Below, in pieces: positions 1 through 11,227 of a DNA stretch of 64,000 nucleotides; within the stretch, counting starts at the first letter, position 1; each line of letters starts with the position of its first letter. Origin of the DNA: Caballeronia sp. SBC1. Lineage in GTDB: Bacteria; Pseudomonadota; Gammaproteobacteria; Burkholderiales; Burkholderiaceae. The notes under the pieces are model-generated. The model did not search any database. It was given only the letters and a program-made list of their open reading frames with translations, and was not told where the DNA came from. The stretch spans positions 1,426,001-1,490,000 of the forward strand of contig NZ_CP049158.1 in assembly GCF_011493005.1 (NCBI RefSeq), in the 5' to 3' direction. A program made the position numbers and the translations under genes.

Positions 1-68
1 AGGCTGCGGCGCCAGCGCACTCAGCCCGCGACGAAGACGCGCACGAGGAAACCGCCAGCGAGTCATGA
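1..68 (+). CDS. 3' end of an unidentified gene (partial)
   Basis: An open frame enters from the left edge and stops at a TGA at 66-68. The visible 21 residues are rich in Ala, Glu and Asp, with no hydrophobic segment, and resemble a disordered acidic tail. Nothing identifies the family. The stop codon lies inside a 13-bp tandem repeat, and the gene would converge on the YciI-like gene. The frame is too short to be sure it is coding. Confidence 0.35.
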   Translation, partial: AAAPAHSARDEDAHEETASES

Positions 69-92
69 GCCTGAGTCATGAGCCTGAGTCAC
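60..92. repeat. 13-bp tandem repeat over a stop codon
   Basis: The unit GAGTCATGAGCCT occurs at 60-72 and 73-85, with a partial third copy (GAGTCA) from 86. It covers the stop codon of the upstream partial frame and lies in the convergent intergenic gap. It is probably a simple slippage repeat. Confidence 0.8.
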
Positions 93-119
93 GACCCTGC
101 GTGACGCAGGCTTGGGCGC

Positions 120-422
120 TCAAGCCGGCCTGACCGGCTGAGTGGCGCCCTCGCCCGCCACCGTATTCCACTTGCGCACTTCCCAGCGCGTGACCAAGCC
201 CTCGGTCACATACGGATCGGCCCGCGCAAACGCCTCCGGCACTGCGGGCGAATCGGCCTCGAACAGCAGCATCGCCCGATCGATGGGCGCCTCCAGCGCC
301 CCGCCCAGCAACAATTCCCCACGTTCCGACGATGCCCACGCCGCCGTCAGGTGGCGGTCACGAAACGCCGCCCGGCGTTCGAGATAGTCGGCGCTCAATT
401 CGTACATCAATAGAAAGTGCAT
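120..422 (-). CDS. YciI-like protein
   Basis: A 100-residue protein beginning MHFLLMYELSADYLERRAAF. The layout is that of the YciI/YCII superfamily: an N-terminal beta strand, the R-x-x-x-R-x-x-H segment (RAAFRDRH), then a central GG turn (ELLLGGALEAP) and the late segment FARADPYVTEGLVTRWEVR. YciI proteins are small ferredoxin-like-fold dimers with a conserved His-Asp pair; no reaction is assigned to most of them. The longer upstream extension of this frame is low-complexity and not YciI-like, so the ATG at 420-422 is preferred. Convergent with the partial frame to its left. Confidence 0.85.
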   Translation of the reverse strand: MHFLLMYELSADYLERRAAFRDRHLTAAWASSERGELLLGGALEAPIDRAMLLFEADSPAVPEAFARADPYVTEGLVTRWEVRKWNTVAGEGATQPVRPA

Positions 423-829
423 TAGCTTGTCTCCCATTGCAGGCGACGCTGTGCGCGTCGCAACCGAACGATCGTGCCATATGTAACAGGCGCATGCATG
501 ACACGCTTGTAAGACTTGGTAGGCGCGCCAAAACTGTATGCCCGAGGCCGTGTGTGCGATCATGGCGGCACTTTCGACTTTTACCTTGGCACAGGTTCGC
601 GAATTACCCGCGTCGATCAACATTCCGGCTGTGTCGGACGCTCTCCGAACATGCCTGTTCCGCGGCTTTTTCGCCTATTGGTTCCCCGGCTGAAGGGTTA
701 ATCACTCTCGCCGCGCTTGGGTTTCGCCGTTACTCCTCTTCGACATCCGAGCTCTCATGCCGATCGTCGAAGCTTAAATTCACCCGGCGCCCGTCACACG
801 CATTTCGCCGCCCGTTTCAAGGGGCAAGT
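423..829. other. Intergenic region between divergent yciI-like and htrB-like genes
   Basis: About 400 bases that must contain the promoters of both divergent neighbours. An open frame continuous with the acyltransferase gene runs back through it, but its translation is Arg/Ser/Cys-rich and unlike any family member. No convincing sigma70 box, hairpin or repeat was seen. Confidence 0.5.
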
Positions 830-1705
830 TTGAACAACATCGGTTTCGCGCTCGTCGTAGCGCTGCTCCGCGCGCTCGCTCGCCTCCCTTACGGCTTGGT
901 CGCGCGACTCGGCAGCGGCCTCGGTGCGCTGCTTTATTGCATTCCAAGCCGTCGAAAACACATTGTGCAGGTCAATCTGCAATTGTGCTTTCCGGGAAAA
1001 ACCGCTGCCGAATACGAATTACTCGGACGTTCGCATTTTCGTCACGTTGTGCGCAGTTACGTAGAGCGCGGCGTGCAGTGGTTCGGTTCGGCTCGCGCTA
1101 TCGAAAAACTTGTGCAGCTCGAAAGCCGCATTGATCTCGACGACGAAAACTCACCGCCCACCATTTTCATGGGCTTCCACTTTGTCGCCATTGAAGTGGG
1201 CTGCATGCTGTACTCCATGAAGCTGCCCATCACCGCGCTTTATACGCCGATGTCCAGCCAGCGGCTCAACACGCTCGCAGTAGAACAGCGAGGCCGCTTC
1301 GGCGCCGACATGGTCATGCGCGCCGACAGCGCCCGTCGCATTCTGAAGCTGCTGCGCAAGGGCGGTTCGGTGATGCTGGCCGCCGACATGGATCACGGCA
1401 TTGAAAACTCGGTATTCGTGCCGTTCTTCGGCGTGCCCGCCTGCACGCTGACCTCCGTGTCGCGGCTGGCGCGCCTTGGGGGCGCGCGCGTGGTGCCGTT
1501 CGTTACCGAAGTGCTGCCCGATTACAAGGGCTACAAGATGACGATCTTCGAGCCGCTCGCTGACTTCCCCTCGGAAAGCGACGAAACCGATGCCCGCCGG
1601 ATGAACGAGTTCCTGGAATCGCAAATAGTGCGTTTTCCGGAACAATACTACTGGGTGCATCGCCGCTTCAAACACCGGCCGGAAGGTGTAGCTGGCGTCT
1701 ATTGA
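830..1705 (+). CDS. Lipid A biosynthesis lauroyl/myristoyl acyltransferase (HtrB/LpxL family)
   Basis: A 291-residue inner-membrane-associated late acyltransferase that would add a secondary acyl chain to Kdo2-lipid IVA or a related lipid A precursor. The catalytic HX4E motif is visible as H-F-V-A-I-E in the segment MGFHFVAIEVG, followed by the family blocks KGGSVMLAADMDHG and FVPFFGVPACT and the C-terminal PEQYYWVHRRFKHRP. An N-terminal hydrophobic helix (FALVVALLRALARL) anchors the protein. The start is a TTG at 830 preceded by AAGGGG about five bases upstream; this gives the usual family length, whereas the longer open frame does not look like protein. Burkholderiales often carry more than one paralogue, so the exact acyl specificity is open. 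Confidence 0.88.
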   Translation: MNNIGFALVVALLRALARLPYGLVARLGSGLGALLYCIPSRRKHIVQVNLQLCFPGKTAAEYELLGRSHFRHVVRSYVERGVQWFGSARAIEKLVQLESRIDLDDENSPPTIFMGFHFVAIEVGCMLYSMKLPITALYTPMSSQRLNTLAVEQRGRFGADMVMRADSARRILKLLRKGGSVMLAADMDHGIENSVFVPFFGVPACTLTSVSRLARLGGARVVPFVTEVLPDYKGYKMTIFEPLADFPSESDETDARRMNEFLESQIVRFPEQYYWVHRRFKHRPEGVAGVY

Positions 1706-1757
1706 ATCTGTCCTGCACGCCGCCCAGGCGTGTCAATGTATGTCACGTGCGCAGGGT

Positions 1758-2255
1758 TCAGTCAGGCTTGCGGAAATCATTGTCCACCCAGGCCTGGGCG
1801 CTGGTCTTGCTGAGCTTGAATCCTGCGGTCACCCGCACGTGGGCAAGCACCGTACCGAACGAATCGAGCGCCTTCAGGTCTGCGTAGGGATCGTCCTCGT
1901 CCGGCACGATATCCAGCGACACCGTCACATCCTCGCCGTCCGCGCGAACTGTAAAATCCTTGTGAAGCATTGCGTGCAGCTGTTGCTCGTGACGGCGCAA
2001 TACTTCGGACGCCGTCTTGATCAGCGTGCGGAATGCGTTCGGATCGAGCGGCTTCGGGTTCTTCTTGTCGCGGCCCATGGTCCAGGGACCGGTAAGCGCG
2101 GGTTCGGCTTCGCCGTCCTTGATCATCTCGACCGCCCAGCCGTCGTCATCCTCGTTCTTGATCACCCTCGCGGTCCAGCCGTCGTCACGCCAGAGGCGAG
2201 GTTCGTGGAGCGTGGTGTCTTCGGCGGTATGGAGATCAGGGTCTGAATCGGTCAT
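1758..2255 (-). CDS. Conserved hypothetical acidic protein
   Basis: A 165-residue soluble, strongly acidic protein with no signal peptide, membrane helix or cysteine. It begins with a DSDPDLHTAED stretch and contains RLWRDDGWTARVIKNEDDDGW, i.e. two W-containing beta-like repeats, followed by a helical middle (AFRTLIKTASEVLRRHEQQLHA). I do not recognise a characterised family; its composition fits a cytosolic single-domain protein. It converges on the acyltransferase gene with 52 bases between. No function is proposed. Confidence 0.75.
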   Translation of the reverse strand: MTDSDPDLHTAEDTTLHEPRLWRDDGWTARVIKNEDDDGWAVEMIKDGEAEPALTGPWTMGRDKKNPKPLDPNAFRTLIKTASEVLRRHEQQLHAMLHKDFTVRADGEDVTVSLDIVPDEDDPYADLKALDSFGTVLAHVRVTAGFKLSKTSAQAWVDNDFRKPD

Positions 2256-2506
2256 GGGGAATAAGAAACTCGAGTTGCATAAAACGGTGAGGGAGCACGC
2301 GGGTGTTGCACAGTGCTTAAGCGACGAATTTTAACCTGCAAGAAGCAGCGGCATCGTCGAAAATGCCCACGCGCTGGCCGATCGGTCTACTCGACGGGCA
2401 CATTGCGCGCCGCCTGCCATTTTTGTTGCAGAAGTGTCGCGCGTAAAGGTGCGCCGGCGTGCGCCCGGAATGTCGGGCGTTTTGCCAACACTACGAAGGA
2501 ATTTTC

Positions 2507-2761
2507 ATGCTTTCACTTATCGGCACCATTATCGTTGGCGGCATTATTGGTTTGATCGCCCGGGCGATCAAACCGGGCGACAACAGCATCGGCTGGATCA
2601 TGACAATCCTGCTGGGCATTGCCGGCTCGCTCGTGGCAGGCTACGCCGGCCGCGCGCTCGGCTGGTATCACGAAGGACAGGCTGCGGGGTGGATCGCCTC
2701 CGTGGTCGGCGCCATCGTCCTGCTGTTCGTCTGGGGACTGGTCGTGCGCCGCCGCGCCTGA
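2507..2761 (+). CDS. GlsB/YeaQ/YmgE-family small membrane protein
   Basis: An 84-residue protein with three predicted membrane segments: SLIGTIIVGGIIGLIARAI, the segment around WIMTILLGIAGSLVAGYAGR, and WIASVVGAIVLLFVWGLVV. The glycine-zipper-like packing and the K-P-G-D-N turn after helix 1 are typical of the transglycosylase-associated/GlsB family, often induced by general stress. The ATG at 2507 follows GAAGGAA; the in-frame upstream extension is not family-like. A strong hairpin terminator lies 46 bases downstream, so it is probably a single-gene unit. Confidence 0.9.
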   Translation: MLSLIGTIIVGGIIGLIARAIKPGDNSIGWIMTILLGIAGSLVAGYAGRALGWYHEGQAAGWIASVVGAIVLLFVWGLVVRRRA

Positions 2762-2806
2762 AACACGTGAGACCCGATTTGCGCGTATGAGCTTTCAGGT
2801 CAATTG

Positions 2807-2850
2807 AAAAGGGCTGTTCCAACTTTCGTTGGAACAGCCCTTTTCATTTT
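2807..2850 (+). terminator. Rho-independent terminator after the GlsB-like gene
   Basis: A perfect 17-bp stem (AAAAGGGCTGTTCCAAC) with a TTTC loop, followed by TTTTCATTTT. It is near symmetrical and could act on either strand. Confidence 0.9.
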
Positions 2851-2990
2851 CGCGGCCTGGTTTCGAGGCGGGTTGGCAACGTGGCTGGGCCGAGCTTAAA
2901 AAAACCGCTGAATTGAATTGTTTTCCGGTTTTTTATCGGGTTATGGTTTACCAGCATTTTTGCCAACCCATCATCCTGGTCTCCCGCACC

Positions 2991-3200
2991 ATGAGCGCAC
3001 TCGAAGCCCTTCACGCGATTGTCACCAACGAAGATTCGCCCCAGATCATCCGCGATCACATTGTGGATTCACTGCAGTTTGCATTGCGTAATCAGCCCGG
3101 TTTTTTCACGACGAAGGAAGTGCAATGGCTCGCGCAATGGGATGACACGCGCATTCCGATTGCAGCGACAAAGATCCTGAACGGAATGAAAACGACCTAA
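2991..3200 (+). CDS. Small conserved hypothetical protein
   Basis: A 69-residue frame starting MSALEALHAIVTNEDSPQ, mostly predicted alpha-helical, ending ATKILNGMKTT. There is no signal peptide or cysteine. The amphipathic helical pattern and codon choice look coding, and the frame ends cleanly before glgP, which runs convergently. The upstream extension of the frame overlaps the terminator at 2807-2850 and is rejected. Family not recognised. Confidence 0.6.
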   Translation: MSALEALHAIVTNEDSPQIIRDHIVDSLQFALRNQPGFFTTKEVQWLAQWDDTRIPIAATKILNGMKTT

Positions 3201-3337
3201 ATGTTTTGCTCACGCCGGAGGACGGTTTGGGTTCTAGCGGCTTGGGGCTAGCGGTCGGGGTCTATGCCTTGTCGACATTGACCCCGCCCCTCTCACCGGC
3301 AAACCCCAAAACCCCGTTCACCGGCGCGAGCGAAACG

Positions 3338-5788
3338 CTAAACGATCAAAGGTTCGACATGCCAAATATGCTTGGCATACTCGCCGATCGTCCGGTCTGA
3401 AGAAAAAATCCCCATCCCCGCGACGTTTTCAATCGCACTGCGCGTCCACGCTTCCTTATCGAGAAACTTCGCGTCGACGTCGGCCTGAGCTTTGTCGAAA
3501 CTCTCAAAGTCCGCCAACACCATGTAATGGTCGCCCCAATCCACCAGCGTATGAAAGATGTCATAGAACCGATGCGGCTGGTCCGGCGAAAAGTGCCCAA
3601 GCCGAATCTGGTCAAGCGCCAGCTTCAGTTCAGGATTCTCCTCGTAGATATGCCGCGGCCTGTATCCAGTCGCCCGCAGCGCATCAATCTCTTCAGTCGA
3701 GTGCCCAAAGATAAACATGTTCTCGCGGCCAACAGCATCGCAAATCTCTATGTTCGCGCCATCCAGCGTGCCAATGGTCAATGCCCCGTTCAACGCGAGC
3801 TTCATGTTGCCCGTGCCTGACGCTTCAGTGCCGGCCATCGAAATCTGCTGCGATAAATCCGCTGCCGGAATGATCAGTTCGGCCACGCTCACCCCATAGT
3901 TCGGAATGAAGCCGACCTTCAGCCGGTCGCCAATCAATGGGTCGTTGTTCACCTTCTCCGACACGTCGTTGATCAACTTGATGATCGTCTTCGCCATCTT
4001 GTACGCCGACGCCGCCTTGCCGGCAAACATCACCACGCGCGGTGTCCACGCCTTCTCCGGCTCCTCGCGAATCCGGTTGTAACGCACGATCACATGCAGA
4101 ATGTTAAGCAACTGGCGCTTGTATTCGTGAATGCGCTTGACCTGCAAATCGAACAGCGCATTCGGGTCGATGATCGCACCCGTCTCCAGCTTCGCACGTG
4201 CGGCGAGCCGTACCTTGCTCGCGAACTTCGCGTTGTAGAAGGCTTTGGTGAATTCAGGATCATCGCGCCATTCGCGCAGCCGGGCCAGCTCGAACAAGTC
4301 GGTCCGCCAACGCGGTCCAAGCCGTTCATCGATCAATGACGACAGCTTCGGACTCGCCTGCGACAGCCACCGGCGCGGCGTAATGCCGTTCGTCACGTTC
4401 GTGAAACGCTCGGGGTACATGCGCGCGAAATCGGCAAAGATGTTTTGCGTCATCAACTGCGAATGCAGCTTCGACACACCGTTCACCGTATGGCTTGCAA
4501 CAATCGCCAGATGCGCCATGCGCACACGCCGCTGACCGTATTCGTCGACGAGCGAAATGCGACGAATCAGATCGACGTCGCGCCCGAATTTCTCACCCAC
4601 TTGCTTGAGAAAATCCGCGTTGATGTCGAAGATGATCTCAAGATGGCGCGGCAACAACCGCGAGAGCATCTCCACGTCCCAGGTTTCCAGTGCCTCGGGC
4701 ATCAGGGTGTGGTTCGTGTACGAGAACATCTGCTGCACGAGCTTCCAGGCCTTGTCCCATGGCAAGTGATGCGTATCGACCAGCAAACGCATCAGCTCGG
4801 GAATGGCCAGCACCGGATGGGTGTCGTTCAGGTGCACCGCCACCTTCTCCGCCAGCCGCCCAAAATGCGTGTGCGTACGCTGATAGCGGCGGATCAGATC
4901 CTGCATCGTCGCGGAAACAAAGAAGTATTCCTGGCGCAAACGCAGTTCGCGGCCGGCTTGGGTGGAGTCGTCCGGATACAGCAGGCGCGACACGTGTTCA
5001 GAAGTGTTCTTCGCTTCAACCGAGCGGCGGTAATCACCCTGGTTGAACGCGGACAGGTCGAATTCATCGGTCGCCCGCGCTGACCAGAGCCGCAACGTGT
5101 TGGTCGCGGTCGTGGCAAAACCGGGGATCACGGTGTCGTACGCCATGGCGTTCACGTGTTCCGTGTCAATCCATTCGGTCCGGTCACCGTGACGTACCGT
5201 ACTGCCGCCAAAATGGATCACATAGTTCACTTCCGGGCGCGGAAACTCCCACGGATTGCCCGCGCGCAGCCAGTAATCGGGTGTTTCGACCTGATTGCCG
5301 TCCACGATGGTCTGCCGGAACATGCCGTATTCGTAGCGGATACCATAGCCGAAGCCAGGAATGCCGACAGTCGCCATGGAGTCGAGAAAACACGCGGCAA
5401 GGCGGCCAAGGCCACCGTTACCAAGCGCCGCATCCGGCTCCAGGTTCTCGAGGGTATTCAAGTCCACGCCAAGGCCGGCGAGCGCGTCCCGGACTTCGTC
5501 GTGAATGCCAAGCGCAAGCAACGCGTTGGTAAAAGTCCTGCCGATCAAGAACTCCATCGACAGGTAATAGACGCGCTTTACGTCTTGCTCGTACTGCTGG
5601 CGCGTGGTTTTCATCCAGCGCGCCACCAGCCGGTCGCGGACCGCTAGTTCCGCGGCATGGAGCCAGTCACGCGGCTGCGCGGTGACGGCATCCTTGCCGA
5701 CTCCGTACATGAGGCGGTTGGAAATGGAGCGCCTGAGCGCATCGACGGTGCTGTTCAGCTGTTCGAATTCCAGATCGACGGATGTCAT
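3338..5788 (-). CDS. glgP: Glycogen/alpha-glucan phosphorylase
   Basis: An 816-residue enzyme that releases glucose-1-phosphate from alpha-1,4-glucans with phosphate, in the cytosol. The length matches the bacterial family (about 800-830). Visible family blocks include YYLSMEFLIGRTFTNALLAL, EPDAALGNGGLGRLAACFLDS, the glucose-site segment KVAVHLNDTHP, VKRIHEYKRQLLNILHV, and the PLP-lysine motif EASGTGNMKLALNG with TIGTLDGANIEI. The start at 5788 is chosen because GGAGAG stands four bases upstream; a TTG ten codons earlier is less well placed. It is isolated: no glgA, glgB, glgC or malQ genes lie next to it. Confidence 0.96.
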   Translation of the reverse strand: MTSVDLEFEQLNSTVDALRRSISNRLMYGVGKDAVTAQPRDWLHAAELAVRDRLVARWMKTTRQQYEQDVKRVYYLSMEFLIGRTFTNALLALGIHDEVRDALAGLGVDLNTLENLEPDAALGNGGLGRLAACFLDSMATVGIPGFGYGIRYEYGMFRQTIVDGNQVETPDYWLRAGNPWEFPRPEVNYVIHFGGSTVRHGDRTEWIDTEHVNAMAYDTVIPGFATTATNTLRLWSARATDEFDLSAFNQGDYRRSVEAKNTSEHVSRLLYPDDSTQAGRELRLRQEYFFVSATMQDLIRRYQRTHTHFGRLAEKVAVHLNDTHPVLAIPELMRLLVDTHHLPWDKAWKLVQQMFSYTNHTLMPEALETWDVEMLSRLLPRHLEIIFDINADFLKQVGEKFGRDVDLIRRISLVDEYGQRRVRMAHLAIVASHTVNGVSKLHSQLMTQNIFADFARMYPERFTNVTNGITPRRWLSQASPKLSSLIDERLGPRWRTDLFELARLREWRDDPEFTKAFYNAKFASKVRLAARAKLETGAIIDPNALFDLQVKRIHEYKRQLLNILHVIVRYNRIREEPEKAWTPRVVMFAGKAASAYKMAKTIIKLINDVSEKVNNDPLIGDRLKVGFIPNYGVSVAELIIPAADLSQQISMAGTEASGTGNMKLALNGALTIGTLDGANIEICDAVGRENMFIFGHSTEEIDALRATGYRPRHIYEENPELKLALDQIRLGHFSPDQPHRFYDIFHTLVDWGDHYMVLADFESFDKAQADVDAKFLDKEAWTRSAIENVAGMGIFSSDRTIGEYAKHIWHVEPLIV

Positions 5789-5886
5789 CGAACTCTCCAG
5801 AAATGCATCGCTGGACAACGCGCTAGGTGCAAGCCGCGTTCTGTCAAGCGGGACGGGGCCGGGTGAACAGGCAGGTTACGCTATTT

Positions 5887-6066
5887 TTATTTTTTTGGTA
5901 ATGGCCCCGGCCGCCGTGGAATCGGCACGACACCCGCCGGCAGTCCGTCCTTTTGTCGCATTTCCGTCATCGGGAAGAGCTCGATCAAACTCCCGGCAAG
6001 GTCATTTATTAGTTCGCTTTCCTTATCATATTCCTGTTCAAACGGAGGTTGATGACGCCGCGCCAT
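5887..6066 (-). CDS. Possible small protein overlapping the HD-domain gene
   Basis: A 59-residue frame (MARRHQPPFEQEYDKESELI...) that begins inside the 3' end of the HD-domain gene in another frame and ends with RPGPLPKK. GGAGGG stands three bases before the ATG, slightly too close for ideal initiation. The composition is unlike a shadow frame: it has balanced acidic and basic residues and a helix-like DKESELINDLAGSLIELF core. It would be the last gene of the AEP operon. No family recognised; it may be fortuitous. Confidence 0.35.
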   Translation of the reverse strand: MARRHQPPFEQEYDKESELINDLAGSLIELFPMTEMRQKDGLPAGVVPIPRRPGPLPKK

Positions 6067-6613
6067 GGCCCTCCGCAAGCCTTTCGATTAGCTGAATATA
6101 GTGGTCGAGTGGGGGCGTAGCCTGCTCCGGACGCTTGGCGAGATCATCCCATCGGCGCAATGAAAGCGCGTCCTGCGCGAAGGGTTTGCGCATGAAATCA
6201 TCCGCTTCTTCCTTGCTGAAAATGCCCCCCTGCAGTTTCAGGCTACGGACCGAATCCGCGGATAGTGTCGAGAAGTAACTTTCATCAATTGCACACAAGC
6301 AGCGCTTCGCGTCTACGTGCAGGCGGATCGGCTCGAGCACGGCATTGCCGAACAGCGGCCGCAGGAACGGCAGCGCGAAATACTGATGCAGGTCGTCAAT
6401 ACCCCGCTCGCTCGGCGTCTCGCCCTGGAGATTGAGCAAGTGCCCCAGGTCGTGCAAAAACGCGGCGCCAACGAGTGTTTCGTCAGCACCCGCTTCCTCG
6501 GCCAGTGCCGCCGTCTGCAACGCGTGCTGGAGCTGCGTGACCGGTTCTCCGCTATACGCAATGGCGCCGTAGGTATCGAAGAGATGCCGGATGTCAGTCA
6601 GTGTAAGCGCCAT
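6038..6613 (-). CDS. Phosphonate-degradation-associated HD-domain protein (PhnHD/PhnZ-like)
   Basis: A 191-residue HD-domain protein. The metal-binding HD pair is in AAFLHDLGHLLN; the upstream His is in LQHALQTAALAEEAGAD, and a further H-x-D (RLHVDAKRCLC) follows. This arrangement matches the phosphonate-cluster HDIG group related to PhnZ, a di-iron oxygenase that cleaves 2-amino-1-hydroxyethylphosphonate. PhnZ normally needs a 2-oxoglutarate hydroxylase (PhnY-star), and none is present here, so its substrate is unclear. It lies three bases after the phnY stop and is surely co-transcribed. The role is inferred from context and fold class. Confidence 0.85.
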   Translation of the reverse strand: MALTLTDIRHLFDTYGAIAYSGEPVTQLQHALQTAALAEEAGADETLVGAAFLHDLGHLLNLQGETPSERGIDDLHQYFALPFLRPLFGNAVLEPIRLHVDAKRCLCAIDESYFSTLSADSVRSLKLQGGIFSKEEADDFMRKPFAQDALSLRRWDDLAKRPEQATPPLDHYIQLIERLAEGHGAASSTSV

Positions 6614-6616
6614 GAT

Positions 6617-9498
<2,882 letters not shown>

Positions 9499-10338
9499 TC
9501 AGGCCATTCGCCGCCGTGGCACTTTTGCCGCGATCAGCAGCAACGCAGCGAGTGAAACGGCCAGCAAGATCAGCGAAAGCGCCGATGCCGGCAAGTAATA
9601 ACCGCGATTCACCTGCCCGACCACGACGATTGGCACGGTCGCAAAACCTGGCGGATAGACGGTCAGCGTCGCGCCCAGTTCGCCGAGCGATAAGGCAAAT
9701 CCCAGCGCGAGGCTCGCGCGGATGGCGGGCACGAGTTGCGGCAAGACCACACGCGATAGAACCATTGAAGGCGGAGCGCCGAGACTGGCTGCCGCTTCAC
9801 GCAGGATCGTGAGTTCGGGGCGCAACGCAGCGGCTGCGCACCTATAACAAAAGGGCAGCACAAGTGCGAGTTGCACCAGCACTACGATTGCCGCCGACCC
9901 CGAGATATCCAGCGGTTTCTTGTGATATGCAATCAACACGGACAGACCGAGCACGACGCTCGGCACGCCATTAGGCATCATCGCGATGGTATCCACCCAC
10001 GCGCCCACGCCACGGCGGTCACGCCCTTCCAGCGCGAGCGCAAGCCACAGGCCAAGCACGGTACCCAGCACCGCTACGCCGAAGCCAACTTCAAGGCTCG
10101 TGGTCAACGCATCAAAGTCGCTTCCGCCCAGGCGTTGGAACCAGCGCATGCTGAAACCATCGGGGAAGATGGTTCCCGACCAGTGCGACGCCACGCTCGA
10201 AAGCCCCACCACGATCACCGGCAACACGAACAGCCAGAAGCACAGCAGCGCGGCAAATGCAGTGAACATCCATGCGCCGATCCGCTTCAGCGAATGCGGC
10301 TTCGAAGTCGTTGCGGGCAGCGTGAACTCAGTTGCCAT
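9499..10338 (-). CDS. phnV: 2-aminoethylphosphonate ABC transporter permease (PhnV-like)
   Basis: A 279-residue inner-membrane permease of the binding-protein-dependent transport class. Six or so hydrophobic segments are evident, including TAFAALLCFWLFVLPVIVVG, GVAVLGTVLGLWLALAL and LSLILLAVSLAALLLIAAKV. The EAA-type cytoplasmic loop that contacts the ATPase is visible as ILREAAASLGAPPSMVLSRV. It overlaps phnU by 11 bases and is the last gene of the phnSTUV importer unit. Its role follows from its pairing with phnW and phnA. Confidence 0.9.
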   Translation of the reverse strand: MATEFTLPATTSKPHSLKRIGAWMFTAFAALLCFWLFVLPVIVVGLSSVASHWSGTIFPDGFSMRWFQRLGGSDFDALTTSLEVGFGVAVLGTVLGLWLALALEGRDRRGVGAWVDTIAMMPNGVPSVVLGLSVLIAYHKKPLDISGSAAIVVLVQLALVLPFCYRCAAAALRPELTILREAAASLGAPPSMVLSRVVLPQLVPAIRASLALGFALSLGELGATLTVYPPGFATVPIVVVGQVNRGYYLPASALSLILLAVSLAALLLIAAKVPRRRMA

Positions 10339-11227
10339 TACGGCCTCCCGTGCGTCGATTGACTCGTCGGTACAGCGCGTACAGCGAGAGCGACATTGCC
10401 AGCATCACGACAGCGCCGGCGGCTGCCGTCGGCAAGTCGAGATCGACCGTGGCCGAGCTGTAAATCGCCATTGGCAAGGTGATCAAATGCGCGCTGCCGA
10501 GCACCAGCAAAATGCCGAATTCATTGAGCGTCAGCAGGAAACACAGAATGGTACCCGCCGCAATGCCGGGCCACGCGAGCGGCAGGATAACCTTGAACGC
10601 GACCATCCAGCCGTTCGCACCAAGACTCTTCGCGGCTTCGATCAGGCGCATGTCGAGCGTGGCGAATGACGCGAGCGTGGGCCGCACGACGAACGGTGCG
10701 TAGAACACGACCTCCGCGAGGATCACGCCGCCAATACCGAACAAGAAGTTGAGCGGCGGGTCCGGCAGGTTGAAAAGCCGCTGCAAGCCAATGCTTACCG
10801 AACCCTGCGAGCCATACAAAAAGATCAGCGTGAACGCAACCAGGAACGACGGGAATGCGACGAACAATTCGAGGAACCGGGTGACAAGCTTAGCGCCGGG
10901 GAATGGCTTGAAAAACAGCATGGCGGCGAGCAACACGCCGAGCACTGAAGCGAGTGTCGCGCTCGCGAACAAGATGCCGAGCGTTGTGCCGACCACCCCT
11001 CTAGTCTCGGGATTGCTGAAGAACGCGGTGTAGGCATGAAAGCTCAGGCCATGCGCACCGCTCACGCTGAGAATCAGGAGTTGCAGCAGCGGATAGATGA
11101 CCAGCGGACCCAGCACAACAACCAAAATGAACCACAAATGCCACTGCGCCAGCCGTTCGCGACGCCGCTTGGCGGCGGTATGCGCGACGTCGTCGACTAC
11201 GTGCTCACTCACTGATAAGGACGACAT
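10328..11227 (-). CDS. phnU: 2-aminoethylphosphonate ABC transporter permease (PhnU-like)
   Basis: The second permease of the importer, 299 residues from the ATG at 11227 (an in-frame ATG four codons earlier is also possible). Hydrophobic segments include WHLWFILVVVLGPLVIYPLL, LASVLGVLLAAMLFF and FPSFLVAFTLIFLYG. The coupling loop LIEAAKSLGANGWMVAFKVI is the EAA motif. It overlaps the end of phnT by about 23 bases and phnV by 11, so the three are translationally linked. Confidence 0.9.
   Translation of the reverse strand: MSSLSVSEHVVDDVAHTAAKRRRERLAQWHLWFILVVVLGPLVIYPLLQLLILSVSGAHGLSFHAYTAFFSNPETRGVVGTTLGILFASATLASVLGVLLAAMLFFKPFPGAKLVTRFLELFVAFPSFLVAFTLIFLYGSQGSVSIGLQRLFNLPDPPLNFLFGIGGVILAEVVFYAPFVVRPTLASFATLDMRLIEAAKSLGANGWMVAFKVILPLAWPGIAAGTILCFLLTLNEFGILLVLGSAHLITLPMAIYSSATVDLDLPTAAAGAVVMLAMSLSLYALYRRVNRRTGGRNGN

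Noticed and set aside
332..829. N-terminal extension of the lipid A acyltransferase frame
   Set aside because: The translation is Arg/Ser/Cys-rich, unlike the family, and a TTG with a good ribosome site gives the normal length.
4445..5083. 212-codon plus-strand frame inside glgP
   Set aside because: Complement of a strongly conserved enzyme; composition His/Gln/Arg-rich as expected from an antisense shadow.
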